Positions 7,241 through 13,285 of a DNA stretch of 22,776 nt are shown in pieces. Below the pieces are notes generated by a model that had not been told where the DNA came from, did not search any database, and worked only from the letters and a program-made list of their open reading frames with translations. The position numbers and the translations under genes are program-made. Source of the stretch: Clostridium sp. 28_12. GTDB lineage: Bacteria; Bacillota; Clostridia; TANB77; CAG-508. Each line of letters starts with the position of its first letter. Positions within the stretch are counted from its first letter, which is position 1. Location of the stretch: assembly GCA_001916055.1 (NCBI GenBank), contig MNRR01000032.1, forward strand, positions 1,023-23,798. The letters run 5' to 3'.

Positions 7241-8866
7241 ATGGCAAAGGAAAAAATAGCAAATAAAAAAGAAACATTTATGCAAGGTGTTGTAACAATA
7301 ATGTTTTCACAAATATTAATAAAAGTATTAGGACTAATATATACATTATATTTAACAAATAGAGAAGGATTTGGAGATGCAGGAAATGCAATATATGCAA
7401 GTGGATATCAAATATATGCATTATTACTTACAGTATCGTCAATAGGTGTACCAAATGCGATATCAAAGCTAGTATCTGAAAGACTTGCAGTAGGAGATAA
7501 CAAAGGAGCTAATAAAATTTTTAAAGTAGCATTAGTCACATTTGGAGCACTTGGAGCAATAGGTTCAATGCTATTATTTTTTGGCGCACATGTAATAGCA
7601 TATAGTTGGACACAAATTCCAGAATCTGAACTAACATTAGTCGCATTAGCACCGGCAATATTCTTCGTTTCAATTTCATCAGTATTTAGAGGATATTTTA
7701 ATGGAAGGAGGACATTAAAAATTACAGCAAGAGCACAAACAATAGAACAAGTATTTAAAACAGTATTAACAATAGGAATTGTAGAAATAGTCGCATATGC
7801 TACATCAACATCAACAGAAATGATGGCTGCCGGAGCAAATGTGGCAACAACACTAGCTACATTTTCAAGTTTTGCATATTTGTTTATGTATTATAGATTA
7901 AAAAGAAAAGAAATTGGAAATGAAATACAGAGCTCTACAAATTATAAATATGAAAATGTTAAAACAATTGTAAAAAACATATTAATGGTTTCAATTCCAT
8001 TAACATTAAGCTCAATAATGACATCATTTAATAAAAATATTGATTCCTTTACTGTAAAAAGAATTTTAAGTACATATATGCCAGCAGATATAGCTACAAA
8101 ATTATATGGGCAATTAAGTGGAAAAGTAGATACAGTAACAAATTTACCACTAGCCATAAATATAGCATTTGCAACAGCATTGGTACCTGCAATATCAGCT
8201 GCAAAAGCAAAAAATGATAGAGAAACTGCAACAAAAAGAACATCATTTTCATTATTAACTTCAATGTTAATAGGATTACCATGTGTAGTAGGAATGATTG
8301 TTTTCGCACAACCTATATTAAATTTATTGTACCCAAATGCAAAAGAAGGCGCACTATTACTCCAACTTATATCTGTATCAGTAATATTCTCAATATTAGA
8401 CCAGACTATAAATGGTGCATTACAGGGATTTGGAAAAGTAATGATACCTGCCACCGCATTAGGAATAGGGTGTTTAGTTAAATTAGTATTAAATATAGTA
8501 TTATTAAAAATACCATTCTTTAATGTATATGGAGCAGCAATAGGTTCAATTGCATGCCATGCAGTAGCATTTACAATTGTGTTTAATGTTTTGAAAAAAT
8601 ATGTAAAATTAGATTTACCATTAGGAAAGTTTGTGATAAAACCAGCAATAGCAACAGGAATAATGAGTGTTTGCTCATATACACTATGTGTAATATTAAA
8701 AGGAATAATTCCAGGAAATACGGCAACATTAATAGCAATGGCATTTGCTGTAATTGTTTATATAGCCGCTGTATTAGCCTTAAAAATATACAATAGAGAA
8801 GACATATACATGTTACCAAAAGGCGAAAAAATATATAAATTTCTAGAAAAAAAGAAAATATATTAA
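7241..8866 (+). CDS. MurJ/SpoVB-type lipid-linked precursor flippase
   Basis: 541 residues with about 14 hydrophobic segments spread over the whole chain, as in the MVF branch of the MOP flippase superfamily. The N-terminus has the family signature: a first helix with MFSQILIKVLGLIYTLYLT, then a YASGYQIYALLLTVSSIGVPNAISKLV stretch split by the usual gap. Further along are PAIFFVSISSVFRGYFNG and LPLAINIAFATALVPAISAA, both typical of YtgP/SpoVB-like proteins. Members flip lipid II or related polyprenyl-linked sugars across the membrane; which substrate is used here cannot be told. In B. subtilis a homologue (yabM) sits near yabN, yabO and spoVT, and the adjacent HU gene here is reminiscent of that region. 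The ribosome binding site is AGGAGG at 7231-7236. The 3' end is embedded in a 15-bp inverted repeat. Confidence 0.9.
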   Translation: MAKEKIANKKETFMQGVVTIMFSQILIKVLGLIYTLYLTNREGFGDAGNAIYASGYQIYALLLTVSSIGVPNAISKLVSERLAVGDNKGANKIFKVALVTFGALGAIGSMLLFFGAHVIAYSWTQIPESELTLVALAPAIFFVSISSVFRGYFNGRRTLKITARAQTIEQVFKTVLTIGIVEIVAYATSTSTEMMAAGANVATTLATFSSFAYLFMYYRLKRKEIGNEIQSSTNYKYENVKTIVKNILMVSIPLTLSSIMTSFNKNIDSFTVKRILSTYMPADIATKLYGQLSGKVDTVTNLPLAINIAFATALVPAISAAKAKNDRETATKRTSFSLLTSMLIGLPCVVGMIVFAQPILNLLYPNAKEGALLLQLISVSVIFSILDQTINGALQGFGKVMIPATALGIGCLVKLVLNIVLLKIPFFNVYGAAIGSIACHAVAFTIVFNVLKKYVKLDLPLGKFVIKPAIATGIMSVCSYTLCVILKGIIPGNTATLIAMAFAVIVYIAAVLALKIYNREDIYMLPKGEKIYKFLEKKKIY

Positions 8867-8902
8867 AATTTTATAAAAAAAGAGGGGATTTTAATATATT
8901 TT
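8855..8902. repeat. Perfect 15-bp AT-only inverted repeat over a stop codon
   Basis: AAAATATATTAAAAT (8855-8869) and ATTTTAATATATTTT (8888-8902) are exact reverse complements separated by 18 bases that include GGGG. The left arm contains the flippase stop codon (8864-8866). The stem ends in TTTT on the plus strand and could act as a weak terminator or an mRNA 3'-end stabiliser. Confidence 0.6.
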
Positions 8903-8921
8903 GGAGAATAAGATAAAGGAA

Positions 8922-8958
8922 GTACAGAGTATTGCTGGTTTCAGCGATATAGAAGTAC
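8922..8958 (+). promoter_or_regulatory. Hairpin in the HU leader
   Basis: TATTGCTG (8930-8937) pairs with CAGCGATA (8942-8949) around the tetraloop GTTT. After an internal loop (AGAG against TAGAA), GTAC (8922-8925) can pair with GTAC (8955-8958). It lies 31 bases before the HU start and just upstream of the ribosome binding site. It matches no riboswitch I know. Confidence 0.4.
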
Positions 8959-8989
8959 ATACACAAAAATTTATAGGAGGTAATGTATA

Positions 8990-9265
8990 ATGAACAAAGC
9001 TGAATTAGTAGCAGCTATCGCTGCAAAAACAGGAGAATCTAAAAAAGCAACAGAGGCAGCAGTTAATGCATTAACAGAAGTTATAGCTGAAGCATTAAAA
9101 GGAGGAGACAAAGTTCAATTAGTTGGATTTGGTTCTTTCGAAGTTAGAAAAAGAGCTGCTAGAAAAGGTAGAAATCCTCAAACAAAAGAAGAAATAAAAA
9201 TACCTGCATCTAAAGCTCCAGTATTCAAAGCTGGTAAAGCATTAAAAGATTTAGTAAACGGATAA
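8990..9265 (+). CDS. hup: HU family DNA-binding protein
   Basis: 91 residues, the standard size. The N-terminal helices MNKAELVAAIAAKTGESKKA, the GFGSFEVRKRAARKGRNPQT signature (about residues 46-65) and the DNA-clasping arm ending in the intercalating Pro of GRNPQT are intact. HU is the dimeric nucleoid protein that bends DNA without sequence specificity. The codons are richer in gct and gca than in the neighbours, as expected for an abundant protein. The ribosome binding site is AGGAGGT at 8976-8982. It has its own terminator (9291-9327), so it is probably transcribed alone or with readthrough from the flippase gene. Confidence 0.97.
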   Translation: MNKAELVAAIAAKTGESKKATEAAVNALTEVIAEALKGGDKVQLVGFGSFEVRKRAARKGRNPQTKEEIKIPASKAPVFKAGKALKDLVNG

Positions 9266-9290
9266 TAAATTTTAAATATAAATATATGAT

Positions 9291-9327
9291 AAAGAGAACT
9301 AGTAGAGATTCTAGGTCTCTTTTTTTG
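9291..9327 (+). terminator. Terminator of the HU gene
   Basis: AAAGAGAACTAG (9291-9302) pairs with CTAGGTCTCTTT (9311-9322) with one A-G mismatch and an eight-base loop. The run of T extends to 9327. Confidence 0.85.
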
Positions 9328-9362
9328 GGTTATATGAGATATACATACCAAGTAGGTAAAAT

Positions 9363-9374
9363 TTCTACGTAGAA
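9363..9374. promoter_or_regulatory. 12-bp perfect palindrome, candidate operator
   Basis: TTCTACGTAGAA is a perfect palindrome ending six bases before the -35 box of the spoVM-operon promoter. This position suits an activator or a repressor dimer. I do not recognise it as a known box. Confidence 0.4.
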
Positions 9375-9379
9375 CAAAT

Positions 9380-9410
9380 TTGACACATAAATTAGAAGTA
9401 AACATATAAT
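9380..9410 (+). promoter_or_regulatory. Promoter of the spoVM gene cluster
   Basis: TTGACA (9380-9385) and TATAAT (9405-9410) are both perfect but 19 bases apart, which is long for sigma-A. The -10 area also reads CATATAAT (9403-9410), which fits the CATAnnnT -10 pattern of the sporulation factor sigma-E, the known activator of spoVM in B. subtilis. A convincing sigma-E -35 box is not visible. Which factor acts here is undecided. Confidence 0.5.
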
Positions 9411-9436
9411 ATATTAAAAAACTTGGAGGAATCATA

Positions 9437-9583
9437 ATGAAAATCTTAAAAAAAACGTTAGGAGTATGTTTAATAGGATTAGGAGTTGGCATATTACTAG
9501 TATTATTTTTACCAACATTAGGCTGGTTATTTCTAATAGGAGTGGTAGTGATATTAGTCGGCATATTATGGTTGCTCTGTTAA
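9437..9583 (+). CDS. 48-residue membrane hairpin protein upstream of spoVM
   Basis: A short gene with an excellent ribosome binding site (GGAGG at 9425-9429, seven bases before ATG). The protein starts MKILKKTLG and then consists of two hydrophobic helices, about residues 8-25 and 30-47, joined by a tight LPTLGW turn. Glycines are spaced in the first helix (GxxxxxGxGxG), which would favour helix packing. There is no soluble domain, so it is probably a membrane structural or partner protein. Its stop codon is 14 bases before the spoVM start, with the spoVM ribosome binding site directly after it, so the two are surely co-translated from one mRNA. I do not recognise the family. A sporulation role is inferred from the neighbour only. 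Confidence 0.75.
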   Translation: MKILKKTLGVCLIGLGVGILLVLFLPTLGWLFLIGVVVILVGILWLLC

Positions 9584-9597
9584 AAGGAGGTTTACAT

Positions 9598-9672
9598 ATG
9601 ACTATAGTTGTAAAAAAAGTTCCGAAATGTTTAAGAGGAATAGTGAAATTATTATTTGGAATCAAAGATTAA
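9598..9672 (+). CDS. spoVM: Stage V sporulation protein M (SpoVM)
   Basis: 24 residues: MTIVVKKVPKCLRGIV followed by KLLFGIKD. It aligns along its length with B. subtilis SpoVM (26 residues; KLPKFLGGIVRAMLG core). The shared features are the basic N-terminal part, Pro9, and the amphipathic helix with R/KGIV and a terminal LFG/MLG. In B. subtilis this peptide inserts into the convex outer forespore membrane and anchors the coat ATPase SpoIVA; Pro9 is needed for correct localisation and is conserved here at the same position. The start is fixed by AAGGAGG at 9584-9590, seven bases before ATG. A longer frame open from 9466 uses an ATG with no ribosome binding site and overlaps the 48-residue gene, so I reject it. 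A hairpin terminator follows. Confidence 0.85.
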   Translation: MTIVVKKVPKCLRGIVKLLFGIKD

Positions 9673-9687
9673 TGAATAAAATATGAA

Positions 9688-9726
9688 AAAAAGCACATAC
9701 CTTAATTAGAGAGGCAGGTGCTTTTT
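9688..9726 (+). terminator. Terminator or attenuator between spoVM and the clpC pair
   Basis: AAAAAGCAC (9688-9696) pairs with GTGCTTTTT (9718-9726), with an inner CCT/AGG (9700-9702, 9712-9714) and a nine-base loop. Five T residues close the 3' arm and the next start codon follows at once at 9727. The AGGTG ribosome binding element of that gene lies inside the 3' arm, so the hairpin could limit both transcription and translation of what follows. Confidence 0.6.
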
Positions 9727-9891
9727 ATGGATAAAGAGCCAAAACAAGAAGAACCAGAAGTAGGAGAAGATACAACACAATATGGAGAATTTGTATCTTC
9801 ATACTTTGCATGGATACCATTACCAAGTCAAAAAGAAAAGGCAAAGAAAATGGTTAATATGACTAAAAAGGAGAAAAATGATGATATATAA
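9727..9891 (+). CDS. 54-residue acidic protein coupled to clpC
   Basis: The ATG at 9727 opens 54 codons ending in TAA at 9889-9891, overlapping the first codons of clpC by 14 bases in another frame. Residues 1-18 are acidic (MDKEPKQEEPEVGEDTTQ), then comes an aromatic core YGEFVSSYFAWIPLP (19-33), then a Lys-rich tail with KEKAKKMVNMTKKEK. It has no membrane helix. AGGTG at 9716-9720 lies six bases before ATG; a GTG at 9718 in the same frame is an alternative start. The clpC ribosome binding site lies within its last codons, which implies translational coupling. No family recognised. Small proteins next to Clp ATPases are often adaptors or substrates; that is a guess from position. Confidence 0.6.
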   Translation: MDKEPKQEEPEVGEDTTQYGEFVSSYFAWIPLPSQKEKAKKMVNMTKKEKNDDI

Positions 9892-12295
9892 ATTTACAAA
9901 TAAAGCTAAAAAGGTTATTGAGATTTCTAATGATATATCAGTGGAATTAGGTCATAATTATATAGGAACAGAACATTTATTATATGGATTGGTTAAAGAA
10001 GGGACTGGAATTGCAGCAAAAGTATTAAATAATAAAGGTATAACAGAAGAAAAAATAAAAGTAAAAATGGAAGAAATTTTAGGTGTTGGTAGACCAATAA
10101 AAGAAACATTAGGTTTTACACCTAGAACCAAAAGAGTAATAGAAAATGCCTTTTTAGAGGCAAAAAGAATAGGATATAATTATATAGGAACAGAGCATTT
10201 ACTATTAGCAATATTAAAAGAAGAAGATTGTGTTGGTGTTAGGATAATAATGGAATTGAATGTAGAAATAGCTAAAATTTATAATGAAATTGCCAAAGTA
10301 ATAAATGAAGAAGAACTAGATAAGGAAATGCCTAAAGACATAGCTAAAAGTAGAGAAAATAATTCCGTAATGCCTCCAGCATTAAAACAGTTTGGAGAAG
10401 ACATAACATTACAAGCAGAAGAAGGAAAATTTGATAATATTATAGGAAGAGAAAAAGAAATTGAAAGAATAATTCAAATACTATCAAGAAGAACCAAAAA
10501 TAATCCATGTTTAATAGGAGAGCCAGGAGTTGGAAAAACTGCAATAATAGAAGGATTGGCGGAAAAAATTGTAATAGGTGAGGTACCAGAAAATTTAGAA
10601 GCCAAAAGGATAATAAGTATTGATATTTCAGGAATGGTTGCTGGTGCAAAATACAGAGGAGATTTTGAAGAGAGAATAAAAAAAGCTTTAAATGAAGTAA
10701 AAAAAGCAGAAAATCTTATATTGTTTATAGACGAAATACATACAATAGTTGGGGCGGGAGCAGCAGAAGGAGCTATAGATGCAGCCAATATATTAAAACC
10801 ATTACTTGCAAGAGGAGATATACAATTAATAGGTGCAACCACAATAGAGGAATATAGAAAATATATAGAAAAAGATTCAGCACTAGAAAGAAGATTTAGT
10901 CCTGTTAAGGTTGGTGAACCATCAGAGAAAGAAGCAATAGAAATATTAAAAGGAATTAGAGATAAATATGAGGCACATCATAATGTAAAAATAACAGATG
11001 AAGCAATAACAACAGCAGTTACAATGTCTGTAAGATATATAACAGATAGGTTTTTGCCAGATAAAGCAATTGATTTAATAGATGAATCTGCTTCACAAGT
11101 AAGAATGAAGATTTTTAAAGAGCCAGATGAAATAAAAGAATTAGAAGAGGAAATAAATATAATTTCAAAAGAAAAAGAGGAAGCTATATATAATCAAGAA
11201 TTTGAAAAAGCAGCAGAACTAAGAGATAATGAAATAAAAATTAAAAGCAAATTAGAACAAGAAGTTAATACTTGGAAAGAAACAAAAAGTAAAGATATAA
11301 TAGAAATAGGAGAAGAAAATATTGCTGAAATTATATCAAAATGGACAGGAATACCAGCTCAAAAATTAACAGAAGATGAAAATAAAAAATTACGACATTT
11401 AGAAGAAAAACTACATGAAAGAGTTGTGGGGCAAGATGAGGCAGTTCAAGCTGTTGCCAAAGCAATACGTAGAGGAAGAGTAGGATTAAAAGACCCACAA
11501 AGACCAATAGGTTCATTTCTATTTTTAGGTCCAACTGGTGTAGGAAAAACAGAGTTATCAAAAGCTTTATCAGAAATATTATTTGACAATGAAAATTCTA
11601 TGATAAGACTAGATATGTCTGAATATATGGAAGCACATTCTGTATCAAAAATAATAGGATCTCCACCTGGATATATTGGATTTGATAATGGCGGGCAATT
11701 AACAGAGAAAGTTAGAAGAAAACCATATTCAGTTATTTTATTTGATGAAATTGAAAAAGCTCATCCAGATGTAATGAATCTACTATTACAAATTCTAGAA
11801 GATGGACATTTAACAGATTCACAAGGAAGAGAGATTAACTTTAAAAATTCGGTTATAATAATGACATCAAATCTTGGAGCTAGACAAATTACAGAAAGGA
11901 AATCACTTGGCTTTGGTTCAACAGAAAATGAAAAAGCATATGAAGAAATAAAAAAAGAAGTGATAAAAGAACTTAAACATGAGTTAAGACCAGAATTTAT
12001 AAATAGAATAGATGAAATAATAGTATTCCATAAATTAAACGAAAATGATATAAAAAATATAACTAAAATTATGCTTAAACAAGTAGAAAAAAGATTAAAA
12101 CAGCAAAAATATATAGTTGAGATAGACGAGAAAGTGATAGATAAAATATATGAGCAAGGATATGATTCGAATTTTGGGGCAAGACCTTTAAGAAGAACTA
12201 TTCAAAATCTTGTAGAAGATAGAATATCAGAAGAAATTTTGGCTGGAAATTTGAAGAAAAATCAAAAATGGGTTTTAAAAATGGATGCCTTCTAG
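9878..12295 (+). CDS. clpC: ATP-dependent unfoldase ClpC
   Basis: 805 residues, full length. Two N-terminal Clp-N repeats (about 4-65 and 79-140) contain the paired NYIGTEHLL motifs. The first AAA+ module has Walker A GEPGVGKT (214-221), Walker B ILFIDEIH (281-288) and arginine fingers in ALERRF (335-340). The coiled M-domain with the UVR-like YNQEFEKAAELRD (438-450) distinguishes ClpC from ClpA. The second module has Walker A GPTGVGKT (551-558), Walker B VILFDEIE (619-626) and RPEFINRID (704-712). LGF at 677-679 is a candidate ClpP-docking tripeptide. ClpC unfolds proteins for ClpP. ATG 9878 or 9881 may start translation; GGAG at 9870-9873 favours 9881. The usual ctsR, mcsA and mcsB partners are absent here. 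Confidence 0.95.
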   Translation: MMIYKFTNKAKKVIEISNDISVELGHNYIGTEHLLYGLVKEGTGIAAKVLNNKGITEEKIKVKMEEILGVGRPIKETLGFTPRTKRVIENAFLEAKRIGYNYIGTEHLLLAILKEEDCVGVRIIMELNVEIAKIYNEIAKVINEEELDKEMPKDIAKSRENNSVMPPALKQFGEDITLQAEEGKFDNIIGREKEIERIIQILSRRTKNNPCLIGEPGVGKTAIIEGLAEKIVIGEVPENLEAKRIISIDISGMVAGAKYRGDFEERIKKALNEVKKAENLILFIDEIHTIVGAGAAEGAIDAANILKPLLARGDIQLIGATTIEEYRKYIEKDSALERRFSPVKVGEPSEKEAIEILKGIRDKYEAHHNVKITDEAITTAVTMSVRYITDRFLPDKAIDLIDESASQVRMKIFKEPDEIKELEEEINIISKEKEEAIYNQEFEKAAELRDNEIKIKSKLEQEVNTWKETKSKDIIEIGEENIAEIISKWTGIPAQKLTEDENKKLRHLEEKLHERVVGQDEAVQAVAKAIRRGRVGLKDPQRPIGSFLFLGPTGVGKTELSKALSEILFDNENSMIRLDMSEYMEAHSVSKIIGSPPGYIGFDNGGQLTEKVRRKPYSVILFDEIEKAHPDVMNLLLQILEDGHLTDSQGREINFKNSVIIMTSNLGARQITERKSLGFGSTENEKAYEEIKKEVIKELKHELRPEFINRIDEIIVFHKLNENDIKNITKIMLKQVEKRLKQQKYIVEIDEKVIDKIYEQGYDSNFGARPLRRTIQNLVEDRISEEILAGNLKKNQKWVLKMDAF

Positions 12296-12313
12296 TTAGA
12301 AGAAGACATCCAT
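12281..12313. terminator. Hairpin spanning two convergent stop codons
   Basis: ATGGATG (12281-12287) pairs with CATCCAT (12307-12313), and inside it CTTCT (12289-12293) pairs with AGAAG (12298-12302). On the minus strand TTTT follows the stem directly, so it can terminate the minus-strand gene. On the plus strand no T-run follows closely, so its effect on clpC is less certain. Confidence 0.5.
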
Positions 12314-12630
12314 CTATCAACTTTAATTTCATTATATTTTTTGAGTACTTCATCATATTTTTTAAATTCATCTTCCCAAATAATATCAGGAATTTTATCA
12401 AATGCAGTGAAAACTTTTTCTGCTTCCATAAGATACACAACTTGTTGCTGAGGAGAAAGAGTTCTATATTTTTTTGCAAATACATATAATTTATCTAAAA
12501 TTTGGTTTGCTTCAATAAAGCTCCAAAAATCTTTTACATTAATTCCAGCTAATTTTATTTGCATTACTGCATATGCTGCTAATGCAAATATTATGAAAGT
12601 TAATATATATATTATGGCTAATAATGGCAT
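12292..12630 (-). CDS. Small membrane-anchored protein, unknown function
   Basis: 112 residues from the ATG at 12630, set by AAAGAGGTGG (plus-strand 12639-12648) eight bases upstream. An open GTG at 12642 lies inside that ribosome binding site and is rejected. One hydrophobic helix covers residues 2-24 (MPLLAIIYILTFIIFALAAY), then a mostly helical cytosolic or external domain with DFWSFIEANQILDKLYVF, a short LSPQQQVVYLMEA and FDKIPDIIWEDEFKKYDEVLKKY. There is no catalytic motif and I do not recognise the family. It is convergent with clpC and overlaps its stop codon by four bases. It has its own strong promoter and no co-oriented neighbour. Confidence 0.75.
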   Translation of the reverse strand: MPLLAIIYILTFIIFALAAYAVMQIKLAGINVKDFWSFIEANQILDKLYVFAKKYRTLSPQQQVVYLMEAEKVFTAFDKIPDIIWEDEFKKYDEVLKKYNEIKVDRWMSSSN

Positions 12631-12683
12631 AAAAATTACCACCTCTTTTACAAAATTTGTTTGTGAATTTTTAATTCTATCCT

Positions 12684-12712
12684 ATTATAGCATAAATTAT
12701 AAAATAATGCAA
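12684..12712 (-). promoter_or_regulatory. Promoter of the minus-strand small membrane protein
   Basis: On the minus strand: TTGCAT (12712-12707), 17 bases, TATAAT (12689-12684), with an extended TGC just before the -10 box. It is a strong sigma-A promoter. The leader is about 50 bases. Confidence 0.75.
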
Positions 12713-12740
12713 ATTTTGGGATGAAATAATTTTACATAAA

Positions 12741-12769
12741 TTGACTTTGTATAAAAATCGTGATAAAAT
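12741..12769 (+). promoter_or_regulatory. Promoter of the higher-GC gene
   Basis: TTGACT (12741-12746), 17 bases, TAAAAT (12764-12769), with an extended TGA before the -10 box. It is divergent from the promoter at 12684-12712, the -35 boxes being 28 bases apart. Transcription should begin near 12776, leaving a leader of about 120 bases. Confidence 0.75.
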
Positions 12770-12776
12770 AAGAGTA

Positions 12777-12852
12777 TTGGCAAAAGCCAAAATAAAAAAA
12801 GGAGGTAAAAAAATATAACCCCTTATCTCCAGCCAAACATTTTGGCTGTTTT
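12777..12852 (+). promoter_or_regulatory. Structured leader with two exchangeable hairpins
   Basis: Hairpin 1 is TTGGC/GCCAA (12777-12781, 12786-12790) with loop AAAA at the very 5' end of the predicted mRNA. Hairpin 2 is CAGCCAAA/TTTGGCTG (12830-12837, 12841-12848) with loop CAT, followed by TTTT. Because both use TTGGC and GCCAA, strands could swap partners, as in an attenuator. A GGAGG at 12801-12805 has no start codon after it. No known riboswitch recognised. Confidence 0.4.
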
Positions 12853-12896
12853 AATAAGGAAACTCGCAAACAATGCATATATAGAAAGGACAAGAG

Positions 12897-13229
12897 ATGG
12901 AGATGGAGAAAAATCATCTGATAGAGCTGCTCAAAGACAAAGAGCAGTTTGGAAAGAGGATTGCAGAAGGCCTTGGGCTGATTGCAACTGAAATTTATGG
13001 AGAGGAGATTGAGCCTAATTCTGTAAGTGGAAAAAAAATGTTAGAAGAAATAATGACTTCTGATAAACTTTCAGGACAAGAGAAGTCCATTATCCAGATG
13101 GTGTTAAGAGCCGGAACTGATGAAGAAAGCCTTAAAGAGCTTTCAAATCAGCTTGGACAGAGCGTTGATGTGGTGATGGCCATCAGAGCAAACGCAATTT
13201 CAAAGCTGGCCAAGACCATATTGGCATAA
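12897..13229 (+). CDS. Small protein with sigma-70 region 4-like C-terminus
   Basis: 110 residues. The start has AAAGGA at 12885-12890, six bases upstream; ATG 12903 is an alternative. Residues 1-55 are helical and charged. Residues 58-107 resemble sigma region 4: LSGQEKSIIQMVLRAG, then SLKELSNQLGQSVDVV and AIRANAISKLAK, close to the L-x-E-[IL]-x-x-x-L-G-x-S...I-x-x-x-A-x-x-K-L helix-turn-helix pattern. It lacks regions 2 and 3, so it is not a complete sigma factor. Several 60-base lines of this gene counted by hand give about 40-45% G+C, far above its neighbours, and it uses CTG, GCC, CAG and AAG where they use TTA, GCA, CAA and AAA. Recent transfer is likely. It could be a DNA-binding regulator or an anti-sigma partner; function unproven. 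Confidence 0.7.
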   Translation: MEMEKNHLIELLKDKEQFGKRIAEGLGLIATEIYGEEIEPNSVSGKKMLEEIMTSDKLSGQEKSIIQMVLRAGTDEESLKELSNQLGQSVDVVMAIRANAISKLAKTILA

Positions 13230-13251
13230 ATCGGCGAGCGAGGAGTAAAAA

Positions 13252-13277
13252 AGGCAGGCACTTAATTGTGCCTGCTT
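13252..13277. terminator. Shared terminator of the SPFH and higher-GC genes
   Basis: GCAGGCAC (13254-13261) pairs with GTGCCTGC (13268-13275) around TTAATT, extended by two weaker pairs. On the minus strand the stem is followed by CTTTTTT, a strong signal for the SPFH gene. On the plus strand only TTAAATTT follows, a weaker signal for the gene ending at 13229. Confidence 0.8.
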
Positions 13278-13285
13278 AAATTTAT

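Noticed and set aside
7942..8454. 170-residue minus-strand frame
   Set aside because: It is antisense to a clear membrane transporter, has no supporting promoter or ribosome binding site and has the composition of a shadow frame.
9466..9672. 68-residue frame ending in SpoVM
   Set aside because: Its ATG has no ribosome binding site and the first 44 residues lie out of frame over the better-supported 48-residue gene. The ATG at 9598 has an ideal AAGGAGG.
9675..9880. CtsR operator upstream of clpC
   Set aside because: No pair of direct heptads like GGTCAAA was found.
12732..13277. Mobile element around the higher-GC gene
   Set aside because: There is no transposase, integrase, terminal inverted repeat or evident target duplication at the borders.
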